Assembly (NCBI GenBank): GCA_002840765.1
Contig: PHCE01000003.1
Coordinates: 124,001 to 188,000, forward strand
Origin: Betaproteobacteria bacterium HGW-Betaproteobacteria-7
GTDB lineage: Bacteria > Pseudomonadota > Gammaproteobacteria > Burkholderiales > Rhodocyclaceae
DNA length: 64,000 nt
Direction: 5' to 3'
Made by a program: the position numbers and the translations under genes. Below, one piece after another: positions 48,150-59,302 of this stretch. Within the stretch, counting starts at the first letter, position 1. Every line of letters starts with the position of its first letter. The notes beneath the pieces are model-generated. The model made no database searches and was not told where the DNA came from. It saw only the letters and a list, made by a program, of their open reading frames with translations.

Positions 48150-50066
48150 ATGCCGGATTTCGCCGCCCACCTGCCCACTCCCTTGCCCCGGCCGCATCGC
48201 GTACTCGGTCTGGCCGGGCTGGTGGTCGCCTTCCTGCTGCTCGGCCTGCTTTCCTATCGCGTCTCCGAGCATTACGGCATCAAGGACATGCGCGAGAAGG
48301 CGTCGCACCAACTGGACATTCTCGGGGCGGCGATCGACAGCGAAGTGACCCGGCACGCCTCGATTCCCAGTGCCGTCGAGCTCAACCCGGATGTCGTTGC
48401 CCTGTTGCAGACACCGAACGACGCGCAGGACATCCACCAGGCCGAAGCCAACCGCTTCCTGCAGAAGCTCAACGATCACCTCGGCGGGCCGGTCATCTTT
48501 GTTCTCGATATGACCGGCCGGGTGGTCGCTTCCAGCGACTGGATCTTTTCCGAGAACCTGCTCGGCTCGGATCTTTCCTATATGCCGTTCTTTCGCGACG
48601 CCGTGCGCGGCATGCCGGCCCGCCATTACGCGGTCGATCATGTGCGCCACGAGCCGGGTTACTACTTCGCCTTGCCGATTCGCGACGAAGCGCGTGAATG
48701 GGCGATCATCGGCGTCGCCGTCGTCAAGTCGGGCATCCGCGAGGTCGAGCGGCGCTGGTTGGCGCAGGAGGCACCGGCGCTGATCGTTGACCGCAATGAC
48801 GTGGTGCTGCTCGCCTCGCCGCCGGAATGGCGTTACGCGACGCTGCGTCCGCAGCCGGTGGAAGAGCTCAAGCGCCTGGGCAGTCAGCAGTTCGCCGGCC
48901 AGGCCCTGGGGGCGATCAGCCTCAACATCGATCTCGACGGGGCCGCCGAGGGGCGTGTGGTGCGCTTGCCCAAGCATCTGCGCGACGATGTCACCCCGTC
49001 ACAGGGGGCACGCCCCTATCTGGCGATGGCGCGTCACCTGCCGGGGACGGCCTGGCGCATTGTCGTTTTCTCCGATCTGCGACCGGTCGGCGTCCAGGCC
49101 GCCACCCATGCGGCGCTCAGTTGCGCCGCCCTCGGCTGTCTGCTGCTCGGCGTTCTGTATACCCGCCAGCGGCGGCGCCTGGCGCGGGGGCGCGAGGAGG
49201 CGCGGGCGATGCTCGAACGGGCCAACCAGGAACTCGAACGCAAGGTCGAGGAGCGCACCGCCGATCTGTCGGAAGCAGTGACCGGCCTGCAGCGCGAAGT
49301 GCAGGAGCGCCAGCGCGCCGAACAGACCCTGCGCGCCGCCCAGGCCGAACTGGTACAGGCGGCCAAGCTTGCCGTGCTCGGCCAGATGGCCACCGGCATC
49401 ACCCACGAGCTGAGCCAGCCGCTCGGCGCCATCCGCACCCTGGCGGCCAATGCCGCGGAATTCATGCGCCGGGCCGATGTGGAAACGGCCGGGAAGAACC
49501 TCGCCATCGTCGAACAATTGACGCAGCAGATGGGCAACATCATCGGGCCGCTGAAAACCTTCGCCCGCAAGTCGCCGGCGGTGTCGACCGCGGTTGATAT
49601 CGCCCAGGCCCTGGATAGTGCGCTGTTCCTTTTCGAGTCGCGCCTGCGGAAAGAGTCGGTCACCGTCGAACGGCAGATTGCGCCTGGTGCCGCGACCGCC
49701 TGGTGCGACCGTAACCGGCTGCAGCAGGTGTTGGTCAACCTGATCGGCAATGCCCTGGACGCCATGCATGACGAGCCGGTGCGCCGGCTGAGTTTTTCCT
49801 GCGAGCGGGCGAGCTCAGGCATGGTCGCGCTGGCCGTCGTTGACGCCGGCTGCGGCTTCTCCGAAGAGGCGCTGGCCCATCTGTTCGAACCCTTCTTCAC
49901 GACCAAGCAGCCGGGCGAAGGCCTCGGTCTGGGCCTGACCATCTCGCGCGATATACTGCGCGACTTCGGCGGCGACCTGATGGCCGGGCCGGCGCCCGGC
50001 GGCGGCGCCCGCTTCGTTGTCCTGCTGCCGCCCCTGCCGCCAGATTTCCGGGAAACGTCACCATGA
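48150..50066 (+). CDS. DctB/AauS-type sensor histidine kinase
   Basis: A 638-residue membrane kinase. Helices lie at about residues 22-44 and 318-340, with a periplasmic double-PAS-type sensor between them (VIFVLDMTGRVVASSDW, YYFALPIRDEAREWAIIGVAVVK). A coiled coil (EELERKVEERTADLSEAV-like) leads to the H-box GITHELSQPLGAIRTLAANA. NLIGNALDAMHD is the N-box, and DAGCGFS and GEGLGLGLTIS are the ATP-lid motifs. It overlaps the regulator gene by four bases. Downstream of aspA, it probably senses acidic amino acids or dicarboxylates, like AauS. Confidence 0.9.
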   Translation: MPDFAAHLPTPLPRPHRVLGLAGLVVAFLLLGLLSYRVSEHYGIKDMREKASHQLDILGAAIDSEVTRHASIPSAVELNPDVVALLQTPNDAQDIHQAEANRFLQKLNDHLGGPVIFVLDMTGRVVASSDWIFSENLLGSDLSYMPFFRDAVRGMPARHYAVDHVRHEPGYYFALPIRDEAREWAIIGVAVVKSGIREVERRWLAQEAPALIVDRNDVVLLASPPEWRYATLRPQPVEELKRLGSQQFAGQALGAISLNIDLDGAAEGRVVRLPKHLRDDVTPSQGARPYLAMARHLPGTAWRIVVFSDLRPVGVQAATHAALSCAALGCLLLGVLYTRQRRRLARGREEARAMLERANQELERKVEERTADLSEAVTGLQREVQERQRAEQTLRAAQAELVQAAKLAVLGQMATGITHELSQPLGAIRTLAANAAEFMRRADVETAGKNLAIVEQLTQQMGNIIGPLKTFARKSPAVSTAVDIAQALDSALFLFESRLRKESVTVERQIAPGAATAWCDRNRLQQVLVNLIGNALDAMHDEPVRRLSFSCERASSGMVALAVVDAGCGFSEEALAHLFEPFFTTKQPGEGLGLGLTISRDILRDFGGDLMAGPAPGGGARFVVLLPPLPPDFRETSP

Positions 50067-51382
50067 AGACGCCACTGCAAGTCCTGCTCGTCGAGGATGA
50101 TCCAAATGTCCGCCTGGGCTGCGAGCAAGCCATGCAGCTGGCCGGCATTCCGGTCATCGCAACGGCCTCGGCGGAGGAGGCGGAGAAGCACCTGACGGCG
50201 GATTTTCCCGGCATTGTCGTCACCGACATGCGCTTGCCCGGCCGCAGCGGCATGGAGTTGTTGCGCCGCGTCCGCGAGCGTGATGCCGATTTGCCGGTGA
50301 TCATCATCACCGGTCACGGCGACGTGACGCTGGCGGTGGAAGCGATGCGCAATGGCGCCTACGATTTCATGCAGAAGCCGTTCTCCACCGACGATCTGGT
50401 CGAGGTGGTGCGCCGGGCGCTGGAAAAACGCGAACTGGTGCTGGAAGTCGAATCGCTGCGCCGCCGGCTGGATCAGCGGGACGACCTGGAAGCCCGCCTG
50501 ATCGGCCGCTCGCCCCTGATGCAACGGGTGCGCCGGTTGATTCTCGATGTTGCCGATGCCTCGGTCGACGTGCTGATCTTTGGCGAAACCGGCACCGGCA
50601 AGGAGATGGTCGCGCGCTGCCTGCACGACCTGTCGCAGGCCGGCCGGGAAAATTACGTGGCGCTCAACTGCGGCGGCATGGCCGACAACCTGCTCGACAG
50701 CGAGCTCTTCGGCCACGAGTCGGGGGCCTTCACCGGCGCCCAGAAACGGCGTATCGGCAAGATCGAATACGCCAGCGGCGGCACGCTGTTCCTCGACGAA
50801 GTCGAAAGCATGCCGATGAACATGCAGATCAAGCTGCTGCGCGTGTTGCAGGAGCGGGTCATCGAACGTCTCGGTTCAAACCAGCAGATTCCGGTCAATT
50901 GCCGGGTGATCGCCGCCAGCAAGGAAGACCTCAAGGCCTGGTCGGAGCAGGGCAAATTCCGCGCCGATCTCTACTACCGGCTCAACGTCGTGCGCATCGA
51001 ACTGCCGCCGCTGCGCGAGCGCCGCGAAGACATACCGGCCCTCTACGATGCCTTCCTGCTACAGGCGGCCAAGCGTTTCAACCGGCCGCCGCCGCTGGTG
51101 CCGCCAGAAACCATGCACCGCCTGATGGCGCAGGAATGGCCGGGCAACATCCGCGAACTGAAGAATGCCGCCGATTGCCATGCGCTCGGCATCGGTGGCG
51201 CCACGCCGAGCGTCGGGCAGGGCGTCATGCCATCGCTGACGGAAGCGGTGGAGGGCTACGAACGGCAACTGATCGCCGACGAATTCACCCGCCAGGGCGG
51301 GAACATTCAGCGCACGGCGGATGTCCTGAAGGTGGCGCGGACGACGTTGCACGACAAGCTGAAGAAGTACGGGCTGCTTTGA
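50063..51382 (+). CDS. DctD/AauR-type sigma-54 response regulator
   Basis: A 439-residue activator. The receiver has D55 (VVTDMRLPG) and MQKPF. The AAA+ domain has Walker A GETGTGKE (174-181), a canonical GAFTGA (221-226), Walker B GTLFLDE and the arginine finger region [13 protein letters not shown] Fis-type helix-turn-helix ends at the C-terminus ([26 protein letters not shown]). With the preceding kinase it forms a full two-component pair. The sigma-54 promoter and palindromes before gltI are a likely target. It is similar along its length to the regulator at 40065-41408. Confidence 0.92.
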   Translation: MKTPLQVLLVEDDPNVRLGCEQAMQLAGIPVIATASAEEAEKHLTADFPGIVVTDMRLPGRSGMELLRRVRERDADLPVIIITGHGDVTLAVEAMRNGAYDFMQKPFSTDDLVEVVRRALEKRELVLEVESLRRRLDQRDDLEARLIGRSPLMQRVRRLILDVADASVDVLIFGETGTGKEMVARCLHDLSQAGRENYVALNCGGMADNLLDSELFGHESGAFTGAQKRRIGKIEYASGGTLFLDEVESMPMNMQIKLLRVLQERVIERLGSNQQIPVNCRVIAASKEDLKAWSEQGKFRADLYYRLNVVRIELPPLRERREDIPALYDAFLLQAAKRFNRPPPLVPPETMHRLMAQEWPGNIRELKNAADCHALGIGGATPSVGQGVMPSLTEAVEGYERQLIADEFTRQGGNIQRTADVLKVARTTLHDKLKKYGLL

Positions 51383-51501
51383 CGGGTTGCGCCGAGTGGA
51401 TCCGACAAATTCCACCGCGTGAATTTTTTGCTTAAGTAAAATAAACCACTGCAAATTTTATTAGTGCTCGCTGTTAATTAAGCGGCCTTAACCAAGCGTC
51501 C

Positions 51502-52707
51502 ATGCCCGCCACCCCGACCGACCCATCCCAAGACCAGAGCGCCTCGCGGATCGGGCGCTACGTCACGACAGTCGCCTTCAACGAAACCGTGAATGCCTAC
51601 GTGCCGCCGCCGCTTCCCCCTTCGCCGCCTCTGCTCCTCTCAGACGAGCTGCTACGCCGCCTGAGTGAGGCCGACCGCGCCGTCGGTCGTTTGGACGGCG
51701 TGGCCATGCTGCTCCCGGACAAAGCCCTCTTTCTTTACATGTACGTCCGCAAGGAGGCCGTCCTGTCCTCACAGATCGAAGGGACGCAGTCCACGCTCGA
51801 CGAGCTGCTCCGCTACGAGAACGAGGCGCTGGCCGGGAAGCCGCTCGACGACATCACGGAAGTATCGAACTACGTGGACGCGATGATGTACGGCCTCGAG
51901 CGCCTGCGCGACCCCCAAGGCCTGCCACTCTGCCTGCGGCTCCTGCGCGAGATGCACGCGCGCCTGCTCCAGAAGGGTCGCGGCGAAAACAAGGATCCCG
52001 GCGAATTCCGCCGATCGCAGAACTGGCTCGGCGGAACCAGGCCGGGCAATGCTCAGTTCGTCCCGCCGCCAGTGAACGAAATGAATGTCTGCCTGAACGA
52101 CCTGGAGCGTTTCCTCCAGGACGACTCGCGCCCCATGCCGCCGCTCATCAAGGCCGCCTTGCTCCACGTCCAGTTTGAAACGATCCACCCCTTCCTCGAT
52201 GGCAACGGTCGGCTCGGGCGGCTGCTCATCGCGCTATTCCTTGTGGACAAGGGCGTCCTGCGCGAGCCGCTGCTCTACCTCAGCCTCTACCTGAAGAGCC
52301 GGCGGGAGGACTACTACCGCCTCCTGCAGGAGGTCCGTCTGAAAGGCGATTGGGAGACCTGGATGGAGTTCTTCCTCGACGGCGTCGCCGCAACCGCGAA
52401 CAACGCCTTCGAGAGCGCCATGGACATCGTCGCGCTCTTCCGGAGCGACCGCGAACGGATCGCCGCCACCGGCGACCAGACGAATTCCATGCTCCGCATC
52501 CACGAACTGATGCAGACCCACCCGTTCCTGAATGCGGCCCAAGCGCAACGGAAAACGGGACTGAGCGCGCCAACGGTCAACAAGGCGTTCGAGGCCCTTG
52601 AAGGGCTCGGCGTCGTTCGCGAAGTGACCGGCAAGCAGCGCGGTCGGGTTTTCGCCTACGGGGCCTTCCTCGACATCCTCGACGCGGGTACCGGCGTCGT
52701 GGCGTAA
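51502..52707 (+). CDS. Fic-family protein with N-terminal inhibitory motif
   Basis: A 401-residue Fic protein, probably an AMP-transferase. The active-site motif is HPFLDGNGRLGR (229-240). The N-terminal inhibitory helix motif SSQIEG (89-94) provides the glutamate that blocks ATP, making it a class II Fic protein regulated in cis. A Fic_N domain precedes it, and the C-terminal 100 residues form a winged helix (LNAAQAQRKTGLSAPTVNKAFEALEGLGVV). The AT-rich stretch before the gene contrasts with the GC-rich coding region. The target is unknown. It adjoins vapBC, so the region is accessory in character. Confidence 0.9.
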   Translation: MPATPTDPSQDQSASRIGRYVTTVAFNETVNAYVPPPLPPSPPLLLSDELLRRLSEADRAVGRLDGVAMLLPDKALFLYMYVRKEAVLSSQIEGTQSTLDELLRYENEALAGKPLDDITEVSNYVDAMMYGLERLRDPQGLPLCLRLLREMHARLLQKGRGENKDPGEFRRSQNWLGGTRPGNAQFVPPPVNEMNVCLNDLERFLQDDSRPMPPLIKAALLHVQFETIHPFLDGNGRLGRLLIALFLVDKGVLREPLLYLSLYLKSRREDYYRLLQEVRLKGDWETWMEFFLDGVAATANNAFESAMDIVALFRSDRERIAATGDQTNSMLRIHELMQTHPFLNAAQAQRKTGLSAPTVNKAFEALEGLGVVREVTGKQRGRVFAYGAFLDILDAGTGVVA

Positions 52708-52790
52708 ATGCTGGCATTAAAGCCATGCCACCTTTGGCGGGGCTCAGTGCTGATTGCTCACAAAGTTAGCACTGTGGAAAAGGGATCGAA

Positions 52791-52817
52791 AAGGGGGGAA
52801 GAGATATTTCCCTTTTA
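52791..52817 (-). repeat. Dispersed 28 bp repeat, copy 1
   Basis: On the minus strand AAAAGGGAAATATCTCTTCC matches the repeat at 54791-54819 with a few changes. It lies between fic and vapC, in the same orientation as the right-hand copy. It is probably a trace of the mobile cassette described at 53645-54819. Confidence 0.5.
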
Positions 52818-52837
52818 AAAACAGACCCTATCGGCGG

Positions 52838-53248
52838 TCAATGCCCGGCGACCCAGTTTTCAATTCGTAGCTTGTCATAGACCGCAAAATCGGCCGGGTT
52901 GTTGGTAACTAGAGTGACATCCAGGGCCATGGCATGACTGGCGATCAACTTGTCCAGGGCGTCCCGTTTGCGCTCCCGCGCCAGCAGCCGGGCAGGGCCG
53001 TAGGCCTTGGCGGCCCCGGCATCGAAAGGCCCGGCCGGAACCTCGTTCAGGAAAGCTTCCAGCGCCGCCCGGTTGCGCTGGCGGTTTGCCTCATCCGAAG
53101 CCGCTACGCCATATTCCAGCTCGGCCAGCGTGATGGCGGAAATCACCACGTCGCCGACAAAACACTGCGCGAACCGTTCCGCCACCTCCGGCGGCTGATG
53201 CTTCATCAGGTAGATGCAGATATTGGTGTCCAGCATGTAGCGAGCCAT
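52838..53248 (-). CDS. vapC: VapC-type PIN-domain ribonuclease toxin
   Basis: A 136-residue PIN-domain toxin. The acidic residues of the active site are in MLDTNICIYLMK (D7), the Glu in ITLAELEYGV, and the Asp in DALDKLIASHAMALDVTLVTNNPADF. Length and spacing match VapC/FitB. It lies 23 bases downstream of the antitoxin gene. In known systems the toxin cleaves tRNA or rRNA; the target here is unknown. Confidence 0.92.
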   Translation of the reverse strand: MARYMLDTNICIYLMKHQPPEVAERFAQCFVGDVVISAITLAELEYGVAASDEANRQRNRAALEAFLNEVPAGPFDAGAAKAYGPARLLARERKRDALDKLIASHAMALDVTLVTNNPADFAVYDKLRIENWVAGH

Positions 53249-53271
53249 CAGAGCGCCTCGCGCTCAGCCTG

Positions 53272-53484
53272 CTAGTTCTGTTCGCGGCCATCATCCATGA
53301 AGTCGGGGCTGAACTGGGCAAGTACCGCCAACACATCGCCCATGCGGCGCTGCGCGGGACGAATGCGCAATTCGTCACCAATGCGCTCGATCATCAGTTC
53401 CATGTCCGAAACCTCGTAAGCCAGTTCGGCCGGGATGCGCACGGCCTGTGAGTTGCCATTCTTGAACAGGCGAGTCGTGGTCAT
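53272..53484 (-). CDS. vapB: VapB-type AbrB/MazE-fold antitoxin
   Basis: A 70-residue antitoxin starting MTTTRLFKNGNSQAVRIPAEL, the swapped-hairpin AbrB fold of VapB. The C-terminal tail (LAVLAQFSPDFMDDG) would wrap the VapC active site. The ATG at 53484 was chosen because the fold begins there; a longer frame to 53544 is open. It would repress its own operon. It is the first gene of the vapBC pair. Confidence 0.9.
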   Translation of the reverse strand: MTTTRLFKNGNSQAVRIPAELAYEVSDMELMIERIGDELRIRPAQRRMGDVLAVLAQFSPDFMDDGREQN

Positions 53485-53644
53485 GTCAATTTCGCTGCAG
53501 GGTGGTTGTATGTACATGTGCCTCCTGGTGCCGAGAGCCATCATTAGTAAGTGGTGGTATCAGTATCATCTCGGCGCCTAACGCGCTTCCCCACTTATGC
53601 AGATGACAAAAAAGGCGCGGCGGCGGTACATGGTGAGCGGCTCA

Positions 53645-53672
53645 GAAAAGTAAATGTCTCTGACCCCTTAGG
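53645..53672 (+). repeat. Left inverted repeat of an AT-rich two-gene cassette
   Basis: GAAAAGTAAATGTCTCTGAC followed by CCCTTAGG is, with a few changes, the reverse complement of 54791-54819. A partial extra copy (TTGTCTCTGACCCC) lies at 53753-53766. The pair frames the two hypothetical genes. Confidence 0.6.
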
Positions 53673-53697
53673 CCCTTCAGACCCCTTAGGCCCTTCA
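53662..53697 (+). repeat. 18 bp perfect tandem duplication
   Basis: GACCCCTTAGGCCCTTCA occurs twice in a row (53662-53679 and 53680-53697). It begins within the left inverted repeat of the cassette. Confidence 0.9.
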
Positions 53698-53853
53698 TGC
53701 TGGAAAGAAGAAGGCACGGCGATGGGCTACTGTAAGTGGTTTGGAAGGCTAGTTGTCTCTGACCCCAATCACTTTCAAAGTGTTGCGCTCGTCCGAAGTC
53801 GTAGATGTCAAATCATTCCACATATAATGGTCAGCAAGATGTTAGGAGGGGGC

Positions 53854-54324
53854 ATGAATTTCGAATTAATCGTTAACGTGTCGCGATGGTTGTGGGAGCT
53901 TCTTGCGAACCCAAAGTTCTCGGCTGTTGCATCATCGTTGGGGGCGCTTATATCTGTCCGCGTGTGGTTTTCATTGAGAGAAATTCGGCAGAAAGTACTT
54001 TTTCGGCAACGAGCTCCAGAAATTGCTGAAGCGATTAAAGGCCACGCAAGCAACTTGAGTGCTTTCCTGCAAGACTTTGATTCCTCCAGCGAGGCCATTT
54101 CAACTGAGATTGCTCTCGCTCTTGAACAGTTAAAGGCGGCAGCGAAGAAGCTTAACGGAACTGCAAAGGGCTCGGTGAATGACGCGATTGGAGCAATTAA
54201 GTCCTTCCAGAAGCTTCCTGAGGCAAAGCCCCCGCGGGAGAAAGTGCGCCACATTTATACTCAACTTTTGTCATCCGCAACCGCTATTGAGTTGATGGTT
54301 GCGGATTCAAGGCTGGAGGTCTGA
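53854..54324 (+). CDS. Hypothetical membrane-anchored coiled-coil protein
   Basis: A 156-residue protein of no recognised family. A hydrophobic N-terminal part (VSRWLWELLANPKFSAVASSLGALISVRVWF, about residues 7-38) is probably one membrane helix. A helical cytoplasmic part follows (LSAFLQDFDSSSEAISTEIALALEQLKAAAKKL). The ATG at 53854 has AGGAGG upstream; a frame extends to 53551 through the repeat region, without support. The base composition is clearly AT-richer than neighbours, which suggests transfer. It is followed four bases later by a second hypothetical gene. Confidence 0.65.
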   Translation: MNFELIVNVSRWLWELLANPKFSAVASSLGALISVRVWFSLREIRQKVLFRQRAPEIAEAIKGHASNLSAFLQDFDSSSEAISTEIALALEQLKAAAKKLNGTAKGSVNDAIGAIKSFQKLPEAKPPREKVRHIYTQLLSSATAIELMVADSRLEV

Positions 54325-54328
54325 TTGT

Positions 54329-54760
54329 ATGACGTCGTTATCTTCTTCTAACCAATGGATTGAAGCAATTTCAATCCTCAACGACCTTACTCAAGTTGGG
54401 AAGGTGACTTGGCGTGTGTCTAGCACAACATACGTATCTCCTCCGCGGCTTGGAGGCTTATCTCTGCTTGGGACTCCAGTGAAGTACGTTTGCCACGGAG
54501 CATTTGAAGCTGCTTACAATGGCAAGACCTTCCGTCTTACTAAGTTTAATAATCCGGCTGCGACCTTGCTCACTGGTGACGGTGATAACGCATATCTCTA
54601 CGTACTCGATTTGCTAAGCGATGGCGTTGAGATGTATCGAGTACCCGTAGCTGCGGGGTTAAACGACCTGTACCGTTCAATACAGCATCAAGTAGCGGGC
54701 GTTGACGATGTTTTACAGTCACTTCTAGGCGAACGGGATGTGCTGAATAGTAGCCAATGA
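54329..54760 (+). CDS. Hypothetical soluble protein in the AT-rich cassette
   Basis: A 143-residue protein, unrecognised. It has mixed alpha/beta character and no signal or membrane helix. Stretches are WIEAISILNDLTQVGKVTWRV, FEAAYNGKTFRLTKF and DGDNAYLYVLDLLSDGVEMYRVP, which read like a small beta-sheet sensor or immunity-type domain; that is a guess. It starts four bases after the membrane protein gene, so the two are co-transcribed. Codon use is AT-rich like its partner. Confidence 0.65.
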   Translation: MTSLSSSNQWIEAISILNDLTQVGKVTWRVSSTTYVSPPRLGGLSLLGTPVKYVCHGAFEAAYNGKTFRLTKFNNPAATLLTGDGDNAYLYVLDLLSDGVEMYRVPVAAGLNDLYRSIQHQVAGVDDVLQSLLGERDVLNSSQ

Positions 54761-54790
54761 TCGCTATTGTCTCCAAAGCATGATGCTCAA

Positions 54791-54819
54791 CCAAAGGGAG
54801 CAGAGACATTTCCCTTTTC
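54791..54819 (-). repeat. Right inverted repeat of the AT-rich cassette
   Basis: On the minus strand it reads GAAAAGGGAAATGTCTCTGC followed by TCCCTTTGG, matching the left copy at 53645-53672 in opposite orientation. It lies 31 bases after the second hypothetical gene. The following stretch up to 55032 holds no gene that I can support. Confidence 0.6.
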
Positions 54820-55032
54820 CGACCAATCAACTTCTTCATTTCTCCTGCCTCCCCTCCAAAGCGTGAATTGCCCGAAATTGATTGTATGAAGATTGGGCAT
54901 TCTATTGAATGGCGTATGAATATGTAACGCCGCTTTGGACGTGAGCCATGCTTTCTGTTCAGCCTGTGGGCATATTTTCCAGAGGCGACGGGTAGCGCGG
55001 GGAGGCGGGAAGGCGCCAGGCGCCGATGGTCT

Positions 55033-56820
55033 TCAGTCTGCCGGCAGGCTCAAGATGAAGATGGCGCCGCCGTCCGGCGCGTTGCGGGCGGCCAGCGTGC
55101 CGCCGTAGCTTTCGACGATGGTCAGCGAAATGGCCAGACCGAGGCCGAGGCCGGCGCCAGCGGGTTTGGTGGTGTAGAAGGGTTCGAACAGGTGGCCGCG
55201 CACGTCGTCGGGGATGCCGGGGCCGTGGTCGCGGACTTCGATGACGACCTGTCCGGTCTCGTCGCGCACGCCGACTTCGATGCGCGGCTCCGGCCGGTCG
55301 TGCATGGCGTCGAGGGCGTTGAGCAGCAGGTTGACCAATACCTGCTCCAGCCGCCCGGCTTCTGCGATCACGGTGAGGGCCGGGGCGAAGGGGGCGACGG
55401 CGATCTGGGCGGCGATTTCGCGGCGGCGTGGTTCGACGATCAGCAGCGCGTGTTCGATGGTGCTGGCGATGTTGACCGCTTGTGGCGTATCCGCCTCGCG
55501 CCGGGCGAAGCTTTTCAGCTGGCGGACGATGCGCCCGGTGCGCCCGACCAGTTCGCTGATCATCTGCAGGTTGTCGGCAACTTCGGCGTGGCGGCCGCGG
55601 GCGAGCAGGGCGGTGGCGTTGTCGGCGAAAGTCTGCAGCGCCGCCAGCGGCTGGTTCAGTTCGTGGCTGATGCCGGCGGACAGTTGCCCGAGCACCGCCA
55701 GCTTGCCGGCCTGCACGGCGTTGTCACGGGTTTCGTGGAGGATGGCTTCAGTGCGCTGCAGGGCGCCGATTTTTTCGGTCAGGTCGGCGGTGCGTTCGGC
55801 GATGCGGCTTTCCAGTTCGGCGTGAATGCGCCGTAGTTCTTCGCGGCGGCGGGCGCGATGCTGGAAGTGGGCGGCCAGACCGAGGGCGAAGGCGGCGGCG
55901 AAGACCAGGGCGCTGGCGCCGGTGAAGGCGCTGCCGCGGGCTTCGTCGGGCCGCCCGAGCTGCACCACCTGCCAGCCGAGGTTGCCGACCGGACGGGCGA
56001 CGATCAGGTGTTCACGTGGCGCTTCGTCGGGCAGGGCCAGGCGTACCGGCTCCTGGGCGGTCAGCGGCAGCGGCTTGTCGGCTAGTGGCTGGATGGCCTG
56101 ATTGCCGTACTGCCGGGTGTTCTCCAGGCGCTGGCGTGCACTTTCGGCAAGCGGCGCCAGGTTGCGGTAGCGCAGGCGGCGGTCGGAGGCGAGGAAAACG
56201 ATGCCGTCGCCGTCGGTCAGCAGCAGGGTGTCGCCGGTGCCGGCCATGGCCTGTTCGAGGGTTTCGAGGCCGACCTTGATGGCGACGACGCCGACGACCT
56301 TGCCTTGTTCGCGCAGCGGCGCGGCGATGAAATAGCCGGGCTCGCCGGTGGTGACGCCGACGCCGTAGAAGCGACCGAGGCCGTGGTCCACGGCGTCGCT
56401 GAAATAGGGGCGGAAGGCGTAGTTGTGGCCGATGAAGCTGCGCGGCTGGCGCCAGTTGCTGGCGGCCAGGGTGAGGCCGTTGGCGTCGATCAGGTACGTG
56501 GCGGCGACTGCGGCGCCCTGCTGGGCGGCTTCCAGATAGGCATTGGCGGCGGCGATGCGGGCCGGATTGCCCGGTTCGCGCAGCAGGGCGGCCAGCGAGG
56601 GTTCGAGGGCGAGCAGGCCGGGCAGGGCTTCGTGGCGATAGAGCGTGGCTTCCAGCGACAGGGCGAAGGCATCGAGACGCTGCGCTGCCAGTCGGCGTTC
56701 GTGATCGAGGTTGTGGCGGAACAGCCACTGGTAGGCAAACAAACCGATCAGCAGGCACAGGCCGGTGGCGGCGATGGGCAGCAGCCACGGGCGGTTTGAC
56801 TGGGGACGGGAAGCGCTCAT
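55033..56820 (-). CDS. DctB-type sensor histidine kinase at the end of a TRAP operon
   Basis: A 595-residue kinase. Membrane helices are at about residues 13-32 and 300-320, enclosing a periplasmic double-PAS-type sensor (AAVAATYLIDANGLTLAASNWRQP, GVGVTTGEPGYFIAAPLREQGKVVGVVAIKVG). The H-box is GISHELNQPLAALQTFADNA. NLLLNALDAMHD is the N-box, and DHGPGIP and GAGLGLGLAIS are the ATP-lid motifs. Its start overlaps the DUF1850 gene by four bases, so it is co-transcribed with the transporter it probably senses for. No response regulator gene is adjacent. Confidence 0.9.
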   Translation of the reverse strand: MSASRPQSNRPWLLPIAATGLCLLIGLFAYQWLFRHNLDHERRLAAQRLDAFALSLEATLYRHEALPGLLALEPSLAALLREPGNPARIAAANAYLEAAQQGAAVAATYLIDANGLTLAASNWRQPRSFIGHNYAFRPYFSDAVDHGLGRFYGVGVTTGEPGYFIAAPLREQGKVVGVVAIKVGLETLEQAMAGTGDTLLLTDGDGIVFLASDRRLRYRNLAPLAESARQRLENTRQYGNQAIQPLADKPLPLTAQEPVRLALPDEAPREHLIVARPVGNLGWQVVQLGRPDEARGSAFTGASALVFAAAFALGLAAHFQHRARRREELRRIHAELESRIAERTADLTEKIGALQRTEAILHETRDNAVQAGKLAVLGQLSAGISHELNQPLAALQTFADNATALLARGRHAEVADNLQMISELVGRTGRIVRQLKSFARREADTPQAVNIASTIEHALLIVEPRRREIAAQIAVAPFAPALTVIAEAGRLEQVLVNLLLNALDAMHDRPEPRIEVGVRDETGQVVIEVRDHGPGIPDDVRGHLFEPFYTTKPAGAGLGLGLAISLTIVESYGGTLAARNAPDGGAIFILSLPAD

Positions 56821-57232
56821 GGCGGCATCGTAGCGGGTTTTGCCGGGCCTCGTTCAGCCTCGTCGCCCTGGCAGGGGCGCAGGGTCAGCACGGCTTCAGC
56901 GGGCAGGCCGGGCAGCCAGGCGGTGACCGGCCGGCATTTTCCGGCGACGCAGATGATGTAGGGCTGAACGTGCGGTGAGTGGCGCAGTTGCACTTCCGGT
57001 AGCAGCGGCAGCGGCGGCGTGTAATGCCAGGCGCCGTCGCGCAGTACGGAATCGGCCGGTGGTTCCATGCCGGCGCCGGTGCCCTGAACGCGGGCCGAAG
57101 TCAAACGCAGGGCGCCAGCTTCCAGCCGGTAGTCCTCTTCCCAGACGCTGCGCTGGACGGAGTGCGTCCAGCGCAGCGTCACCGCCTCGCCGAGCGGCGC
57201 CAAGAGCAGGCCGGCGGCGAGGCAGAGGGCGC

Positions 57233-57236
<4 letters not shown>
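56817..57236 (-). CDS. DUF1850 protein linked to the TRAP transporter
   Basis: A 139-residue exported protein of the DUF1850 family. The diagnostic block is WTHSVQRSVWEEDYRLEAGALRLTSARVQGTGAGMEPP followed by LRDGAWHY. A hydrophobic N-terminus (ALCLAAGLLLAPLGEA) is a signal or anchor. I chose a GTG start at 57236, which overlaps the TRAP permease stop (GTGA). DUF1850 genes regularly accompany TAXI-TRAP permeases. Their role is unknown, but the linkage suggests an assembly or periplasmic accessory function. Confidence 0.82.
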
Positions 57237-59296
<2,060 letters not shown>

Positions 59297-59302
59297 GATG
59301 TC

